Shown piece after piece: positions 18,846 through 27,401 of a stretch of 36,514 bases of DNA; within the stretch, counting starts at the first letter, position 1; the number at the start of each line of letters is the position of its first letter. The notes under the pieces were generated by a model. It was not told the DNA's origin, did no database searches, and worked only from the letters and a program-made list of their open reading frames with translations. Source of the DNA: Bacilli bacterium (lineage in GTDB: Bacteria > Bacillota_I > Bacilli_A > RF39 > UBA660); the NCBI GenBank assembly GCA_028703035.1, contig JAQVNR010000003.1, positions 1-36,514 of the forward strand, written 5' to 3'. Both the position numbers and the translations under genes were made by a program.

Positions 18846-19343
18846 ATGAATTTAGAAGCAATTTTTAAAGATATTATTGAAAAGTCTAATATAGATACTA
18901 TCAAAATAGCTAATCTTGTTATTGATTATTGTAATAATAATAAAATAGATATAACTAATTTAAAATTACTTAAATTACTTTACTTTATTAATATCGAAAA
19001 TTTAAATAAAACAAATGGTAAACCTATTTTTAAAGAGGAATTTTTAGCATGGCGTCATGGGCCTGTACTTTTATCTGTATATGATTATTTTAAATTTGGT
19101 ATTATTTATCCAAATATAAATGAAGTGGAAAAGATAAAACTAAGTTTTAATCAACAAATATTATCGACGATTGATGAGGTATTAAAAAAACTTGCTAAAG
19201 TAGAAGTTTGGAAATTAGTTGAAAAATCACATGAAGATAATAGTCCTTGGTATAAAGTATATCACGCAAATAAAGATGAACATGGAATATGCGAGGCTCC
19301 TATAAGTCATAGTGACATTTTTAATTATTATAAAGATATATGA
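18846..19343 (+). CDS. Panacea-domain (SocA-like, DUF4065) antitoxin-type protein
   Basis: This 165-residue protein has the Panacea/SocA/GepA signature: IANLVIDYCNNN, then ITNLKLLKLLYFINIENL, then a FLAWRHGPVLLSVYDYFK segment. The Trp-Arg-His-Gly-Pro core is the clearest mark of the family. Panacea proteins are promiscuous antitoxins that neutralise unrelated toxins, or proteolytic adaptors such as SocA. The ATG at 18846 (GGGGTG seven bases upstream) is preferred over GTG 18837. Its stop overlaps the kinase gene start by four bases (ATGA), so the two are translationally coupled. By position it should be the antitoxin or autorepressor of the cassette, although no separate HTH domain is seen. 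Confidence 0.85.
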   Translation: MNLEAIFKDIIEKSNIDTIKIANLVIDYCNNNKIDITNLKLLKLLYFINIENLNKTNGKPIFKEEFLAWRHGPVLLSVYDYFKFGIIYPNINEVEKIKLSFNQQILSTIDEVLKKLAKVEVWKLVEKSHEDNSPWYKVYHANKDEHGICEAPISHSDIFNYYKDI

Positions 19344-20254
19344 AAAAATATCCAATTATAAATATGGATCCAAAAGGTGATTTACCAGAAAATTTAGGGA
19401 CTAAGAAAAAATCTTTTGAAAATGTAAATGGCAAGAGAGCGCTTGTTAAAATGAATGTTTACAAAGAAATGCCAGATGGAAGTTTTAATGTAGAAGATGA
19501 AAGAAATTCGCATAATGTTTCCGAAAAATTTTTTTCTGAAATAGCTTTATTTCTTGGATTTAATTGTGTACACATAGACTTTGTGATAGATTCGAATTCC
19601 TTTAACTGGCTATCAAGTTATGATTTTAACAAAGCAGGAGTAAATACGTTCTCTGGTAAAGCGTTGTATACGATTCACAAACCTGAGATTATAAAAAGAG
19701 ATTCAAAACACGGTATTGATAATGATTATCATTATGAAGATATCTTAAATATTCTTTATCATTATAGTTCCAATAGTTATAAATTAATTAGAAATTTTAA
19801 TAAAATGATGATTATGGATGCTCTAACAGGAGAAAGTGATCGACATTATGAAAATTGGGGTATTGCTAAAGAAAACAACGAGTATTTATTATTACCGATG
19901 TATGATAATTCAGCATGTTTATTACATTCTGCTCGGAATGAACAATCTCTACAAAACATAAAACGAAAAGATTTTGAAAATTATTGTAGAAAATCTATTT
20001 CTAAAATAATGATAAATAATAAAAAAACGACTCATTTTGACTTTTTAAGATTATTATTAAGTAGTTTTGAAAGTCAAGAAAGACAATATTTAATTAGTGA
20101 TATAACGCATTTAACTAAATTAACTAATGAAGTAATTCATGATATAGTAAATAAAGTTCCTGATATTTTTTGTACTAAAGAGCATAAAAAAAATATAATA
20201 AAATATATAATAATAAGAAGAGATTATATATTAAATATTGTGGAGGAAATATGA
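19340..20254 (+). CDS. HipA/CtkA-like Ser/Thr kinase, probable toxin
   Basis: This 304-residue protein carries the HipA-C kinase fold. Visible are the nucleotide-binding Lys strand KRALVKM (Lys37), the helix HNVSEKFFSEIALFLG (Glu near 67), the catalytic loop GESDRHYENWGI (Asp167, Asn172) and the metal-binding MYDNSACLL (Asp189). It lacks the roughly 100-residue N-terminal subdomain 1 of full HipA, as do HipT and CtkA. The missing subdomain appears to be encoded by the next gene. HipA-type toxins phosphorylate aminoacyl-tRNA synthetases; the target here is unknown. It overlaps its upstream Panacea partner and its downstream partner by four bases each, so the three are tightly coupled. The reading frame and catalytic residues are intact. 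Confidence 0.82.
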   Translation: MKKYPIINMDPKGDLPENLGTKKKSFENVNGKRALVKMNVYKEMPDGSFNVEDERNSHNVSEKFFSEIALFLGFNCVHIDFVIDSNSFNWLSSYDFNKAGVNTFSGKALYTIHKPEIIKRDSKHGIDNDYHYEDILNILYHYSSNSYKLIRNFNKMMIMDALTGESDRHYENWGIAKENNEYLLLPMYDNSACLLHSARNEQSLQNIKRKDFENYCRKSISKIMINNKKTTHFDFLRLLLSSFESQERQYLISDITHLTKLTNEVIHDIVNKVPDIFCTKEHKKNIIKYIIIRRDYILNIVEEI

Positions 20255-20631
20255 ATAAATTGATTTTAATATGGCATAATGAAGGTTCTAATACAAACGT
20301 AATTGGAGAGTTAATAAAAGAACAAGATTATTATACTTTTAAATATACTAATTTCGAACTAAATGATTTACAACTTTTTTCAGAAAAAGGATTGTTTCCT
20401 GGCTTTTTTGATATTAATACTTTTTATAAAAGTAAATTTCTTTTTCAGAATATAAAAGATAGACTACCTCAGGAAAATAGAGTTGATTATTATAATTTAT
20501 TAGAGCAATATAATATAAAAAATCCAAAAGATGAATTTGAAGTTTTAACAAAAACTGAAGGTAAAATAAATTCTGATAACTTCAAGTTTGTAACTCAAGA
20601 AAAACTATTTGAGTTACAAAAAAATCAATAA
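20251..20631 (+). CDS. HipS-like protein (separate HipA N-terminal subdomain)
   Basis: This 126-residue protein has a start ATG that overlaps the kinase stop by four bases, with GGAGG just upstream. The pattern (LILIWHNEGSNTNVIGELIKEQDYYTFKYT, GLFPGF, YKSKFLFQNIKDRLPQENRVDYYNLLEQYNI, EVLTKTEGKINSDNFKFV) parallels the HipA N-terminal subdomain, in which VGxL, the LFP...xRLPxxxRxD helix and LxxTGGxxxxD recur. In HipBST systems this subdomain is a separate protein, HipS, that inhibits the HipT kinase. Here it comes after the kinase and the DNA-binding HipB is replaced by a Panacea protein. Related proteins often carry a fused HIRAN domain; none is seen here. The function as inhibitor or substrate adaptor is inference. 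Confidence 0.7.
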   Translation: MNKLILIWHNEGSNTNVIGELIKEQDYYTFKYTNFELNDLQLFSEKGLFPGFFDINTFYKSKFLFQNIKDRLPQENRVDYYNLLEQYNIKNPKDEFEVLTKTEGKINSDNFKFVTQEKLFELQKNQ

Positions 20632-20667
20632 AGTATAAACTTTATAACTAAAACTGATAAAATTATT

Positions 20668-20694
20668 GTCTTTTCACTAGTGAAAAGACTTTTT
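20668..20694 (+). terminator. Rho-independent terminator closing the cassette
   Basis: GTCTTTTCA (20668-20676), loop CTAG, TGAAAAGAC (20681-20689), T5. Confidence 0.85.
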
Positions 20695-20726
20695 AAGTGT
20701 TAGAATATAATTATGAGAGGTATATT

Positions 20727-21104
20727 ATGATTAAGGAATTTAAAGAATTTATTTCTAAGGGAAATGTTTTAGATTTAGCAGTTGGTGTTATTATTGGGGC
20801 TGCGTTTAGTAAAATTGTTTCATCTCTTGTTGCTGATATAATAATGCCGTTCTTTGGAGTTATAACAGGTGGAATCGACTTTACTAGTTATTCTATTACT
20901 TGGAAAGAAGCTAATATAAATTATGGGATGTTTCTTCAAAATATAATAGATTTCTTAATTGTTGCATTCTGTATTTTTATGTTTATAAAAATAATTAATA
21001 AATTTCGTAAAACTGAAGAAGATATAAAAGAAGAAGTTAAGTCTGAAGAAGTTATTCTTTTAACAGAAATAAGAGATAGTCTAAAAAAAATTAATAAAAA
21101 ATAA
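20727..21104 (+). CDS. mscL: Large-conductance mechanosensitive channel MscL
   Basis: This homopentameric membrane channel releases solutes during hypo-osmotic shock. The N-terminal [39 protein letters not shown] is the family signature (gating helix plus TM1), followed by a loop, TM2 (about residues 71-92) and a charged cytosolic C-terminal helix bundle (TEIRDSLKK). It starts at ATG 20727 after GAGAGG (a longer frame from 20697 includes leader sequence only). TATAAT lies at 20706-20711. At 125 residues it is a normal length. Confidence 0.95.
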   Translation: MIKEFKEFISKGNVLDLAVGVIIGAAFSKIVSSLVADIIMPFFGVITGGIDFTSYSITWKEANINYGMFLQNIIDFLIVAFCIFMFIKIINKFRKTEEDIKEEVKSEEVILLTEIRDSLKKINKK

Positions 21105-21121
21105 TATAGTTTGGGGGAATT

Positions 21122-21868
21122 ATGGAAATATTAGAGTTTAAACATTTGAAATTAAAAATAAGATTAGAACCATTTATTAATATTATTGGGAGTGTTTCAT
21201 CTGGAAAGACAACTCTTTTAAAAATGATGATTAATAAAATTCCAAGTACTAGTGTCTATATAGATAATAAACCATTATCTTCTTATACTAATGATTTTAA
21301 AAAGAAAAACTTAACTGCTTGCTTAAATGATCTAAAATTTAATACTGAATATGTAAATGAAGAACTTTTATTTTATCAAAAAATCTTAAATGTTGAAGTG
21401 AGTACTGCTTATGATAACATTAAAGCTTTTGATATTTTTTTTAAATTAAGTGAGATTCTTGAGACAAAGATAGAATATTTAACAATAAGTGAAAAAGCAT
21501 TAATAAAAATATTATCGTTACTTATCTTAAATCCGCGGATTTTAGGTATAGATACACTACTTTCATATTTACCATTAGAGATGAAGTTAAAAATTATAAA
21601 ATACGCTAAAAACAATAATATCAGCATTATAAATATAACCTCAACGTCTGAAGAATTATTATTAGGTAGTGATATAATAGTTTTAGATGATTATCAAGTT
21701 AAAGAATATGATACTACTAAGAAAATATTGGAAAAAGAAAAACTTTTATTAGAAATAGGTTTTGAACTTCCTTTTGTAATTTCTCTTAGTAGTGGTTTAA
21801 ATTATTATAATTTATTAAATAAAAAATATTATAGTAATAAAACCTTAGTGAGGGCTATATGGAAGTAA
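21122..21868 (+). CDS. Degenerate EcfA-type ABC ATPase (EcfA1 position)
   Basis: This 248-residue protein has the length and layout of an ECF-transporter ATPase and Walker A intact (GSVSSGKTTL, about residues 23-32), but other motifs are ruined. The Q-loop reads ACLNDL, the LSGGQ signature is LTISEKA, the Walker B end is GIDTLL (catalytic Glu replaced by Thr) and the switch His is lost (NITSTSEE). It can perhaps bind but not hydrolyse ATP. GGGGGA precedes the ATG. It overlaps the next, also degenerate, ATPase by about ten bases, and truA follows, the usual ecfA-ecfA-ecfT-truA neighbourhood of Firmicutes but with ecfT gone. The frame is intact, so some constraint may persist. Confidence 0.75.
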   Translation: MEILEFKHLKLKIRLEPFINIIGSVSSGKTTLLKMMINKIPSTSVYIDNKPLSSYTNDFKKKNLTACLNDLKFNTEYVNEELLFYQKILNVEVSTAYDNIKAFDIFFKLSEILETKIEYLTISEKALIKILSLLILNPRILGIDTLLSYLPLEMKLKIIKYAKNNNISIINITSTSEELLLGSDIIVLDDYQVKEYDTTKKILEKEKLLLEIGFELPFVISLSSGLNYYNLLNKKYYSNKTLVRAIWK

Positions 21869-22476
21869 TGTTTGTTAGAAAAATAGAAAATAATTATTTT
21901 AAAAATAAAAATATAATTGGGCTTATAGGTGAATATTCTGATTTATTATCATTGGTAAACAAACCAGATAAAATAAACACAAATTTTAACCAAACAGTTA
22001 AAAAGTGTCTAGGTAAAGAAACATATTTAATTGAAAACTTTTCTTTAAATAAAGATATAGTAAATAAAAAAATTAAAAATTTATCTCAAACAGAGTTAAA
22101 AATATTAACTTTAATAAAAACAATTGAGATAAATCCTGAATTAATTATTTTAAAAAATTTTGAAATAGGTATTAATGAAAAATATTTAAATACAATAGTT
22201 AAGTTTTTAAAAAATATTAATATTGAAAGAAAAATTAAAATAGTTGTTTTAAGTAATAATCCACTGTTTTTAAATAAAATAACTAAAACAATAATTATTA
22301 TGAAAAATAATATTATTAAATATCAAGGAGAAATAATACCCGCTATTGCTAGTGGATTATTACCTAAGCCTGAAATTATTAAGTTTATTGATTTAGCTAA
22401 TAAAAAAGGTGCTGGTCTTGATTATACATTAGATGGTAAAGAATTGTTAAAAGATATATATAGGAGTGTTTATTAA
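21859..22476 (+). CDS. Second degenerate EcfA-type ABC ATPase (EcfA2 position)
   Basis: The 205-residue protein is identifiable mainly by position and the C-terminal ABC pattern (LSQTELKILTLIKTIEINPELIILKNFEIGI...KIVVLSNNPLFLNKITKTIIIMKNNIIKYQGE). Walker A has become IGEYSDLLS without the GK[ST] residues, Walker B Asp is Lys (ILKNFE) and the switch His is Asn (VLSNN). ATP binding is improbable. The start is ATG 21859 (or 21868). The stop overlaps the truA ATG (TAATG). It may still pair with the preceding protein as a structural heterodimer; otherwise it is a fossil still translated because it is coupled to truA. Confidence 0.65.
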   Translation: MEVMFVRKIENNYFKNKNIIGLIGEYSDLLSLVNKPDKINTNFNQTVKKCLGKETYLIENFSLNKDIVNKKIKNLSQTELKILTLIKTIEINPELIILKNFEIGINEKYLNTIVKFLKNINIERKIKIVVLSNNPLFLNKITKTIIIMKNNIIKYQGEIIPAIASGLLPKPEIIKFIDLANKKGAGLDYTLDGKELLKDIYRSVY

Positions 22477-23201
22477 TGATGCGGTTTTTAGCTGGTGTAA
22501 GATATGATGGAAGTAAATATTATGGATTTCAAAAATTAAAAGATAAAAAAACAGTTCAAGGAGAACTAGAAAAAGCAATAAGTAAAATTAATAAAAAGCC
22601 AACCTCTATAAAAGGTGCGGGAAGAACTGATCGAGGAGTTCATGCTTATAAACAGATTATTCATTTTGATTTAGATATTGATATTAGTCCTAAATCACTT
22701 ACTAAAGCAATTAATTCTATTATTGATAAAGGAATATTTGTTAATTACTGCCAGGTTGTTAACAATAATTTTCATTCAAGATTTAAAGTTAAAAGAAAAA
22801 CATATGAATATAGATTAAATATTGGCCCATTTGATCCATTAATCGATGATTATATTTATAATTATAATCACTCTCTAAATATTAATAAAATGAAACAGGG
22901 AGCTAAATATTTATTGGGTTATCATTCTTTTGAAGCTTATGTTTGTGGCAAAAGAAATCATTATAATACAGCTTTATTTTCAATAAAAATAAAAAAGAAA
23001 AATAATATTTTAATTATAACTTTTGAAGGACAAAGTTTTTACCAATATATGGTTAGGAATTTAGTTGGAGCCTTAATTATGGTAGGGGAAGAAAAAATAA
23101 AACCAATAGCTTTAAAAGAAATGTTAATTAAAAGAAAGAATATTTATCATTATAGTAATGCTCCAGCACAGGGGTTATATTTAATTGATATAAAGTATTA
23201 A
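22476..23201 (+). CDS. truA: tRNA pseudouridine synthase A
   Basis: The enzyme isomerises U38-U40 of the tRNA anticodon arm. The family signature GAGRTDRGVHA is present with catalytic Asp52, as are VRYDGSKYYGFQ at the start, the QGELEKAI helix and the C-terminal FEGQSFYQYMVRNLVGALIMVG. At 241 residues it has the expected length. Starts at ATG 22476 or the adjacent ATG 22479 follow TAGGAGTG. It is translationally coupled to the degenerate EcfA pair. Confidence 0.95.
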   Translation: MMRFLAGVRYDGSKYYGFQKLKDKKTVQGELEKAISKINKKPTSIKGAGRTDRGVHAYKQIIHFDLDIDISPKSLTKAINSIIDKGIFVNYCQVVNNNFHSRFKVKRKTYEYRLNIGPFDPLIDDYIYNYNHSLNINKMKQGAKYLLGYHSFEAYVCGKRNHYNTALFSIKIKKKNNILIITFEGQSFYQYMVRNLVGALIMVGEEKIKPIALKEMLIKRKNIYHYSNAPAQGLYLIDIKY

Positions 23202-23241
23202 ACCTTTATAATAGACAAAACTTAACATAATTCATATTATA

Positions 23242-23263
23242 TATAATTGAATATTCAATTATA
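23242..23263. promoter_or_regulatory. Perfect 22-bp palindrome on the cysE promoter
   Basis: The palindrome has 11-bp arms beginning TATAATTGAAT, centre at 23252/23253. It overlaps a TATAAT at 23242-23247 and ends just before the GGGGG ribosome binding site of cysE. It fits a repressor operator; no regulator is identified. Confidence 0.55.
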
Positions 23264-23272
23264 GGGGGAGTT

Positions 23273-23788
23273 ATGTTAAAAAAATTAATAGATGATGCTA
23301 AAAATATCCAAATAAAAGATCCTGCGGCTAAAAATATTTTATATGTAATATTTTTATATCCAGGATTTCATATTCTTATTTGGCATAGACTAGCACATTT
23401 TTTTTATAAAATACATTTTTATTTCTTAGCCAGGTTATTATCTCAGTTAGCAAGATTTTTTACTGGAATTGAAATACATCCAGGGGCCAAAATCGGCAAA
23501 AGATTATTTATTGATCATGGAATGGGAATCGTAATAGGAGAAACTGCAGAAGTGGGTGATGACTGCACTATTTATCATAATGTCACTTTAGGTGGTACTG
23601 GTAAAGATAAAGATAAAAGACATCCTACCCTTGGCAATAATGTTATGGTAGGATCTGGTGCTAAAGTACTAGGACCAATACTTATTGGTAATAATGTTAA
23701 AATAGGGGCTAATGCGGTTGTATTAGAAGAAGTAAAAGATAATACTACAGTAGTAGGAGTGCCTGCTAAAGAAGTTATAAGGCATTAA
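23273..23788 (+). CDS. cysE: Serine O-acetyltransferase (CysE/EpsC type)
   Basis: It makes O-acetylserine for cysteine synthesis in the cytosol. A short N-terminal helical part with [19 protein letters not shown] is followed by left-handed beta-helix hexapeptide repeats ([46 protein letters not shown]...). The catalytic His pair region DHGMG and [10 protein letters not shown], and the closing VVGVPAKEV, are all present. At 171 residues it is the short form typical of Firmicutes. No cysK follows. It is monocistronic, with a palindrome on its promoter. Confidence 0.92.
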   Translation: MLKKLIDDAKNIQIKDPAAKNILYVIFLYPGFHILIWHRLAHFFYKIHFYFLARLLSQLARFFTGIEIHPGAKIGKRLFIDHGMGIVIGETAEVGDDCTIYHNVTLGGTGKDKDKRHPTLGNNVMVGSGAKVLGPILIGNNVKIGANAVVLEEVKDNTTVVGVPAKEVIRH

Positions 23789-23914
23789 TAAATTGATGTC
23801 TTATTTAGTTGAATTTATAATTATTACTAGATTTTAATTAGCAAAGTAAGCCAAAACAAAATAGTCAATTAAATGTATTGAATTACTTTTTTTATATTTT
23901 TATGGTTTTATGAG

Positions 23915-23920
23915 GTATAA
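23915..23920 (+). promoter_or_regulatory. -10 box of tagO within a small hairpin
   Basis: TATAAT lies inside GGTAT-AATA-ATACC (23913-23926), 23 bases before the ATG. No clear -35 is seen. Confidence 0.45.
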
Positions 23921-23942
23921 TAATACCTAGGGAAGTGATTTC

Positions 23943-24977
23943 ATGGAGTGGACTGTTAATGGTCACCATATTTTACTAATAATTGGAGTTACATTTTTTG
24001 CTAGTTTACTATTAGTACCAATCATAAAAAAAACCGCTCTACATGTAGGAGCAGTCGATGTACCTGATGAAAGAAAGGTTCATAAAAAGCCAATTCCAAG
24101 GCTAGGCGGGCTGGCAATATTTCTTGCTTTTCTAACAGGTTATATATTTTTTGCGGAGCATAATGTTCAAATGTTGTCAATTTTAATAGGAAGTTTTATA
24201 ATTATTTTATTAGGCATATTTGATGATATAAAGCCAATAAAAGCTAGATACAAATTTATTATCCAAATTTTAGCGTCCTCAGTAGTAGTATTATATGGAA
24301 ATATTTCTTTAACAGAAATAAGCGCTTTTGGAATAAATTTAAGTTTTGAAGCTTGGAGCTATCCTTTGACAATAATTTTTATTACCGCTATTATTAATGC
24401 AATTAATTTTATCGATGGCCTAGATGGCCTTGCAGCTGGTGTTAGTACAATTTATTTTGCAACAATTGCAATAATTGCATTTATTTTAAATCGGATCGGC
24501 GGGCTAGATACCATATTATGTTTATTGATGTTAGGATCGACATTAGGTTTTTTAGTTTATAATTTTAATCCAGCCTCAATTTTTATGGGAGATACTGGTA
24601 GTATGTTTTTAGGTTTTATGATTGCAGTTATTGCACTTCTTGGTTATAAAGCTGCAACTGTTACTTCTTTAATAGTACCTATTTTAGTGTTGTTTTTACC
24701 AATAATAGATACCTTTTTCGCTATTTTTAGAAGGATTATTAAAGGAGAAAATATTGGTAAACCAGATAAGGAACATATTCATCATCAATTACTTAAGCTA
24801 AATAAATCAACTAAGAAAACAGTATTCATTATGTATGGAATCAGTTTATTATGTGCTTTAATTTCAATTTTTTATGCTCTGGGTGATAATAATAAGGCGA
24901 TTCTTTTATATATAGGACTATTACTTGTAGTAGCGTTTTTAATATTTAAAACCGATATATTATTTAAACAAAAATAG
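23943..24977 (+). CDS. tagO: Undecaprenyl-phosphate GlcNAc-1-phosphate transferase (TagO/WecA)
   Basis: The polytopic membrane enzyme transfers a sugar-1-phosphate from UDP-sugar to undecaprenyl phosphate, the first step of teichoic acid or wall glycan assembly. Motifs: VDVPDERKVHKKPIPRLGG (39-56), FDDIKPIKARYKF (93-105), INFIDGLDGLAAG (154-166), MGDTGSMFLGF (215-225) and the cytosolic HIHH (278-281) that distinguishes WecA/TagO from MraY. There are ten or eleven predicted membrane helices, and the length of 344 is typical. GGGAAGTGA precedes the ATG. It is followed after about 100 bases by tagA. Confidence 0.93.
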   Translation: MEWTVNGHHILLIIGVTFFASLLLVPIIKKTALHVGAVDVPDERKVHKKPIPRLGGLAIFLAFLTGYIFFAEHNVQMLSILIGSFIIILLGIFDDIKPIKARYKFIIQILASSVVVLYGNISLTEISAFGINLSFEAWSYPLTIIFITAIINAINFIDGLDGLAAGVSTIYFATIAIIAFILNRIGGLDTILCLLMLGSTLGFLVYNFNPASIFMGDTGSMFLGFMIAVIALLGYKAATVTSLIVPILVLFLPIIDTFFAIFRRIIKGENIGKPDKEHIHHQLLKLNKSTKKTVFIMYGISLLCALISIFYALGDNNKAILLYIGLLLVVAFLIFKTDILFKQK

Positions 24978-25080
24978 TAAATTAAAATTATTTTCTTTTT
25001 TGCTTTATAGTTTACAAAAAAAGATAATTATAATGAAAAAGCAATCAAAAAATGATATTATATAGATGGTGAGAAGAATA

Positions 25081-25815
25081 ATGAAAGATAATATTTTGGG
25101 TTTTGACGTTGTTTCATCAAATTATGAATCTTTAATACATAACATATTTATAGATATTAATAATGATGAAAAAATTTTTATAGTAAATATTAATCCTTTT
25201 ATTATTATGAATTATTGTAATAAACCAGATATAATAAAAAAGCTTAATCAAGAGAAGTATCAAATTGCAGATGGTATCGGAATTGTTTGGGCATCAAAAT
25301 TCAATAAAAGACTAATTAAAGAAAGAATTACTGGAATTGACTTCATGATTAAAATGTGTGAGCAAGCAGCAAAAGATTGTAAAAAAATATTTTTATGTGG
25401 GGCTAAGCCTGAGGTTGTTAAGAAAGCCAAAAAAAATTTAGAGATTAAATATAAAAATATAAAAATAGTCGGGACATGTAGTGGATATGTCTCTGAATTA
25501 GAAATGATTAAAGCAATAAATAAAACTAATGCCGACATTGTATTTGTAGCACTTGGTTCTCCAAAGCAAGAAATGTTTATTTTAAATAATAAAGAAAATT
25601 TAAAATATAAAGTTATAATGCCCGTAGGTGGGTCATTTGATGTAATTTCCGGTAATATTAAAAGAGCGCCAAATTTATTTATAAAAACAAATACTGAATG
25701 GTTATATAGAATCATAAAAGAACCAAAAAGAATAATTAGAAACTTTAGTTTAATAAAGTTTGTATTCTTAATTATTTTTAATAAAAAGAAAAAGGAGAAT
25801 AATTATGTTAATTAA
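25081..25815 (+). CDS. tagA: WecB/TagA/CpsF-family glycosyltransferase
   Basis: This GT26 enzyme adds the second sugar (ManNAc in wall teichoic acid) to the lipid carrier made by TagO. Family marks: NPFIIMNY, QIADGIGIVWASKFN (substrate/catalytic Asp region), ITGIDFM, IFLCGAKPEVV, CSGYVSE, ADIVFVALGSPKQEMFI and VGGSFDVISGNIKRAPN. I chose ATG 25081, seven bases after GGTGAG; an in-frame ATG 25066 lies on the probable transcription start right after TATTAT (25056-25061). It overlaps the permease gene by 11 bases. Confidence 0.9.
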   Translation: MKDNILGFDVVSSNYESLIHNIFIDINNDEKIFIVNINPFIIMNYCNKPDIIKKLNQEKYQIADGIGIVWASKFNKRLIKERITGIDFMIKMCEQAAKDCKKIFLCGAKPEVVKKAKKNLEIKYKNIKIVGTCSGYVSELEMIKAINKTNADIVFVALGSPKQEMFILNNKENLKYKVIMPVGGSFDVISGNIKRAPNLFIKTNTEWLYRIIKEPKRIIRNFSLIKFVFLIIFNKKKKENNYVN

Positions 25816-26614
25816 AAATATATATCATAATTTAGTAAAATATAAATTTTTATTAACAGAACTTGTTAAAAGAGATTTTAAAATAAAATATAAAAGAAGT
25901 GTATTAGGAGTATTATGGAGTATTTTATATCCACTTCTTATGATGAGTGTTATGGCTTTAATTTTTTCCCATATGTTTAAATTTAATATGGAAGGAGTTA
26001 ATTTTTTAGTATATTTAATGACTGGTTTAGTAATATTTAATTATTTTTCTGAAGCAACTAATAATTGTTTAACTGCTATAACTGGTAATTTTAGTTTGAT
26101 TAATAAAGTATATATTCCAAAATATATTTTTCCCCTTGCAAAATGCTTATTCGCTGGAATAAATTTCCTTTTCACTTTAATTCCATTATTCCTAATTGTA
26201 TTTGTAACAGGTAATGAAATAGAAGGAACAAAATGTTATTTAAACATATATTATTTGATCATTCCGTTTATATTTTTATGTACTTTAATGTTTACATTAG
26301 GTGTTGGTTATTTTTTATCTACACTAACTGTGTTTGTAAGAGATGTAATTTATATATGGGGAATATTATTAACCATTTTAAATTATTTTACACCAATTTT
26401 TTATCCAATTGTAATTTTACCAAGTTGGCTTCAGGCTATAATAAAATTTAACCCTTTATATTTATATATAAATTCAATGAGAGAAATAATATTATTTTCT
26501 CAAATGCCAACTATTAAAACAATGATTGCAGTTTTCTTATCAGGATTTATTACTATGATAATTGGAATGTTTATATTTAAAAAGAAACAAGATAAGTTTA
26601 TATATTATGCTTAA
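25805..26614 (+). CDS. tagG: ABC-2 permease of a teichoic acid/polysaccharide exporter (TagG-like)
   Basis: The 269-residue integral membrane subunit has six predicted helices, the N-terminal amphipathic LVKRDFKIKYKRSVLGVLWSILYPLLMM signature of the TagG/RfbA/KpsM group, and VFVRDVIYIWGILLTILNYFTPIFYP near the C-terminus. It works with the ATPase encoded 12 bases downstream. It exports lipid-linked glycan across the membrane. Confidence 0.92.
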   Translation: MLIKNIYHNLVKYKFLLTELVKRDFKIKYKRSVLGVLWSILYPLLMMSVMALIFSHMFKFNMEGVNFLVYLMTGLVIFNYFSEATNNCLTAITGNFSLINKVYIPKYIFPLAKCLFAGINFLFTLIPLFLIVFVTGNEIEGTKCYLNIYYLIIPFIFLCTLMFTLGVGYFLSTLTVFVRDVIYIWGILLTILNYFTPIFYPIVILPSWLQAIIKFNPLYLYINSMREIILFSQMPTIKTMIAVFLSGFITMIIGMFIFKKKQDKFIYYA

Positions 26615-26626
26615 AAGAGGTGGATT

Positions 26627-27367
26627 ATGATAAAAATAGAAAATGTATCTATGAAATTTAATTTAGGAGTAGAAACAGATAATTCTTTAAAGATGATATT
26701 TATAAGATTATTTAATCCTAAAAAAAGGAATAAAAAACAATATTTTTGGGCTTTAAAAGATATTGATTTTAATATTCAAAAAGGAGAAGTTGTAGGTATT
26801 GTTGGTGCAAATGGTGCAGGCAAAAGTACAATTTTAAAAGTAGTAAGTGGTGTTATGAAACCTACTAAAGGTATTGTAGAAGCAAATGGGAAAATATCAC
26901 CAATGATTGAATTAGGAGCTGGCTTTGATGGAGAATTAACTGCTAGAGAAAACATTTATTTAAATGGTGCTATATTAGGATATTCAAAAGAAATGTTAGA
27001 TGAAAAATTTGAAGAAATAGTAGAGTTTTCAGAATTAAGAGATTTTTTAGATGTACCCGTTAAGAATTTTTCATCAGGTATGACGGCAAAATTAGCATTT
27101 TCAATATCAACTATTGTAGATCCTGAAATATTAATAGTTGATGAAATATTATCCGTTGGGGATATTAAATTTCAAGAAAAAAGTAAAAATAAAATGATGT
27201 CATTGATTAAAGGTGGTACTACGGTTATATATGTATCACACTCTCTACAGTCGATAAAGGACTTATGCACTAAGGCTATATGGCTTGATAAGGGAGAATT
27301 AGTAATGATGGGAAATGTTAATGAAGTATGTGATGCTTATTATGATAAGCAAATGGAAAAGCAATAA
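26627..27367 (+). CDS. tagH: ABC ATPase of the teichoic acid/polysaccharide exporter (TagH-like)
   Basis: The 246-residue subunit has Walker A GANGAGKST, Q-loop/LGAGFDGELTARENIYLNG (typical of the O-antigen and teichoic-acid exporter ATPases), signature FSSGMTAKLAFS, Walker B LIVDEILSVGD and switch His VSHS. It lacks the C-terminal substrate-recognition extension of B. subtilis TagH and of Wzt, so selectivity probably lies in the permease. AGAGGTGG lies before the ATG. Confidence 0.92.
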   Translation: MIKIENVSMKFNLGVETDNSLKMIFIRLFNPKKRNKKQYFWALKDIDFNIQKGEVVGIVGANGAGKSTILKVVSGVMKPTKGIVEANGKISPMIELGAGFDGELTARENIYLNGAILGYSKEMLDEKFEEIVEFSELRDFLDVPVKNFSSGMTAKLAFSISTIVDPEILIVDEILSVGDIKFQEKSKNKMMSLIKGGTTVIYVSHSLQSIKDLCTKAIWLDKGELVMMGNVNEVCDAYYDKQMEKQ

Positions 27368-27401
27368 CAAATGTGATAAAATTTAAATTAGAGGTGAAAG
27401 T

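Noticed and set aside
18834-18848. GTG 18837 as start of the Panacea gene
   Set aside because: It lies inside the GGGGTG ribosome binding site; ATG 18846 has ideal spacing.
25260-25715. 151-codon minus-strand open frame inside tagA
   Set aside because: Antisense to well conserved tagA motifs, no ribosome binding site; shadow frame.
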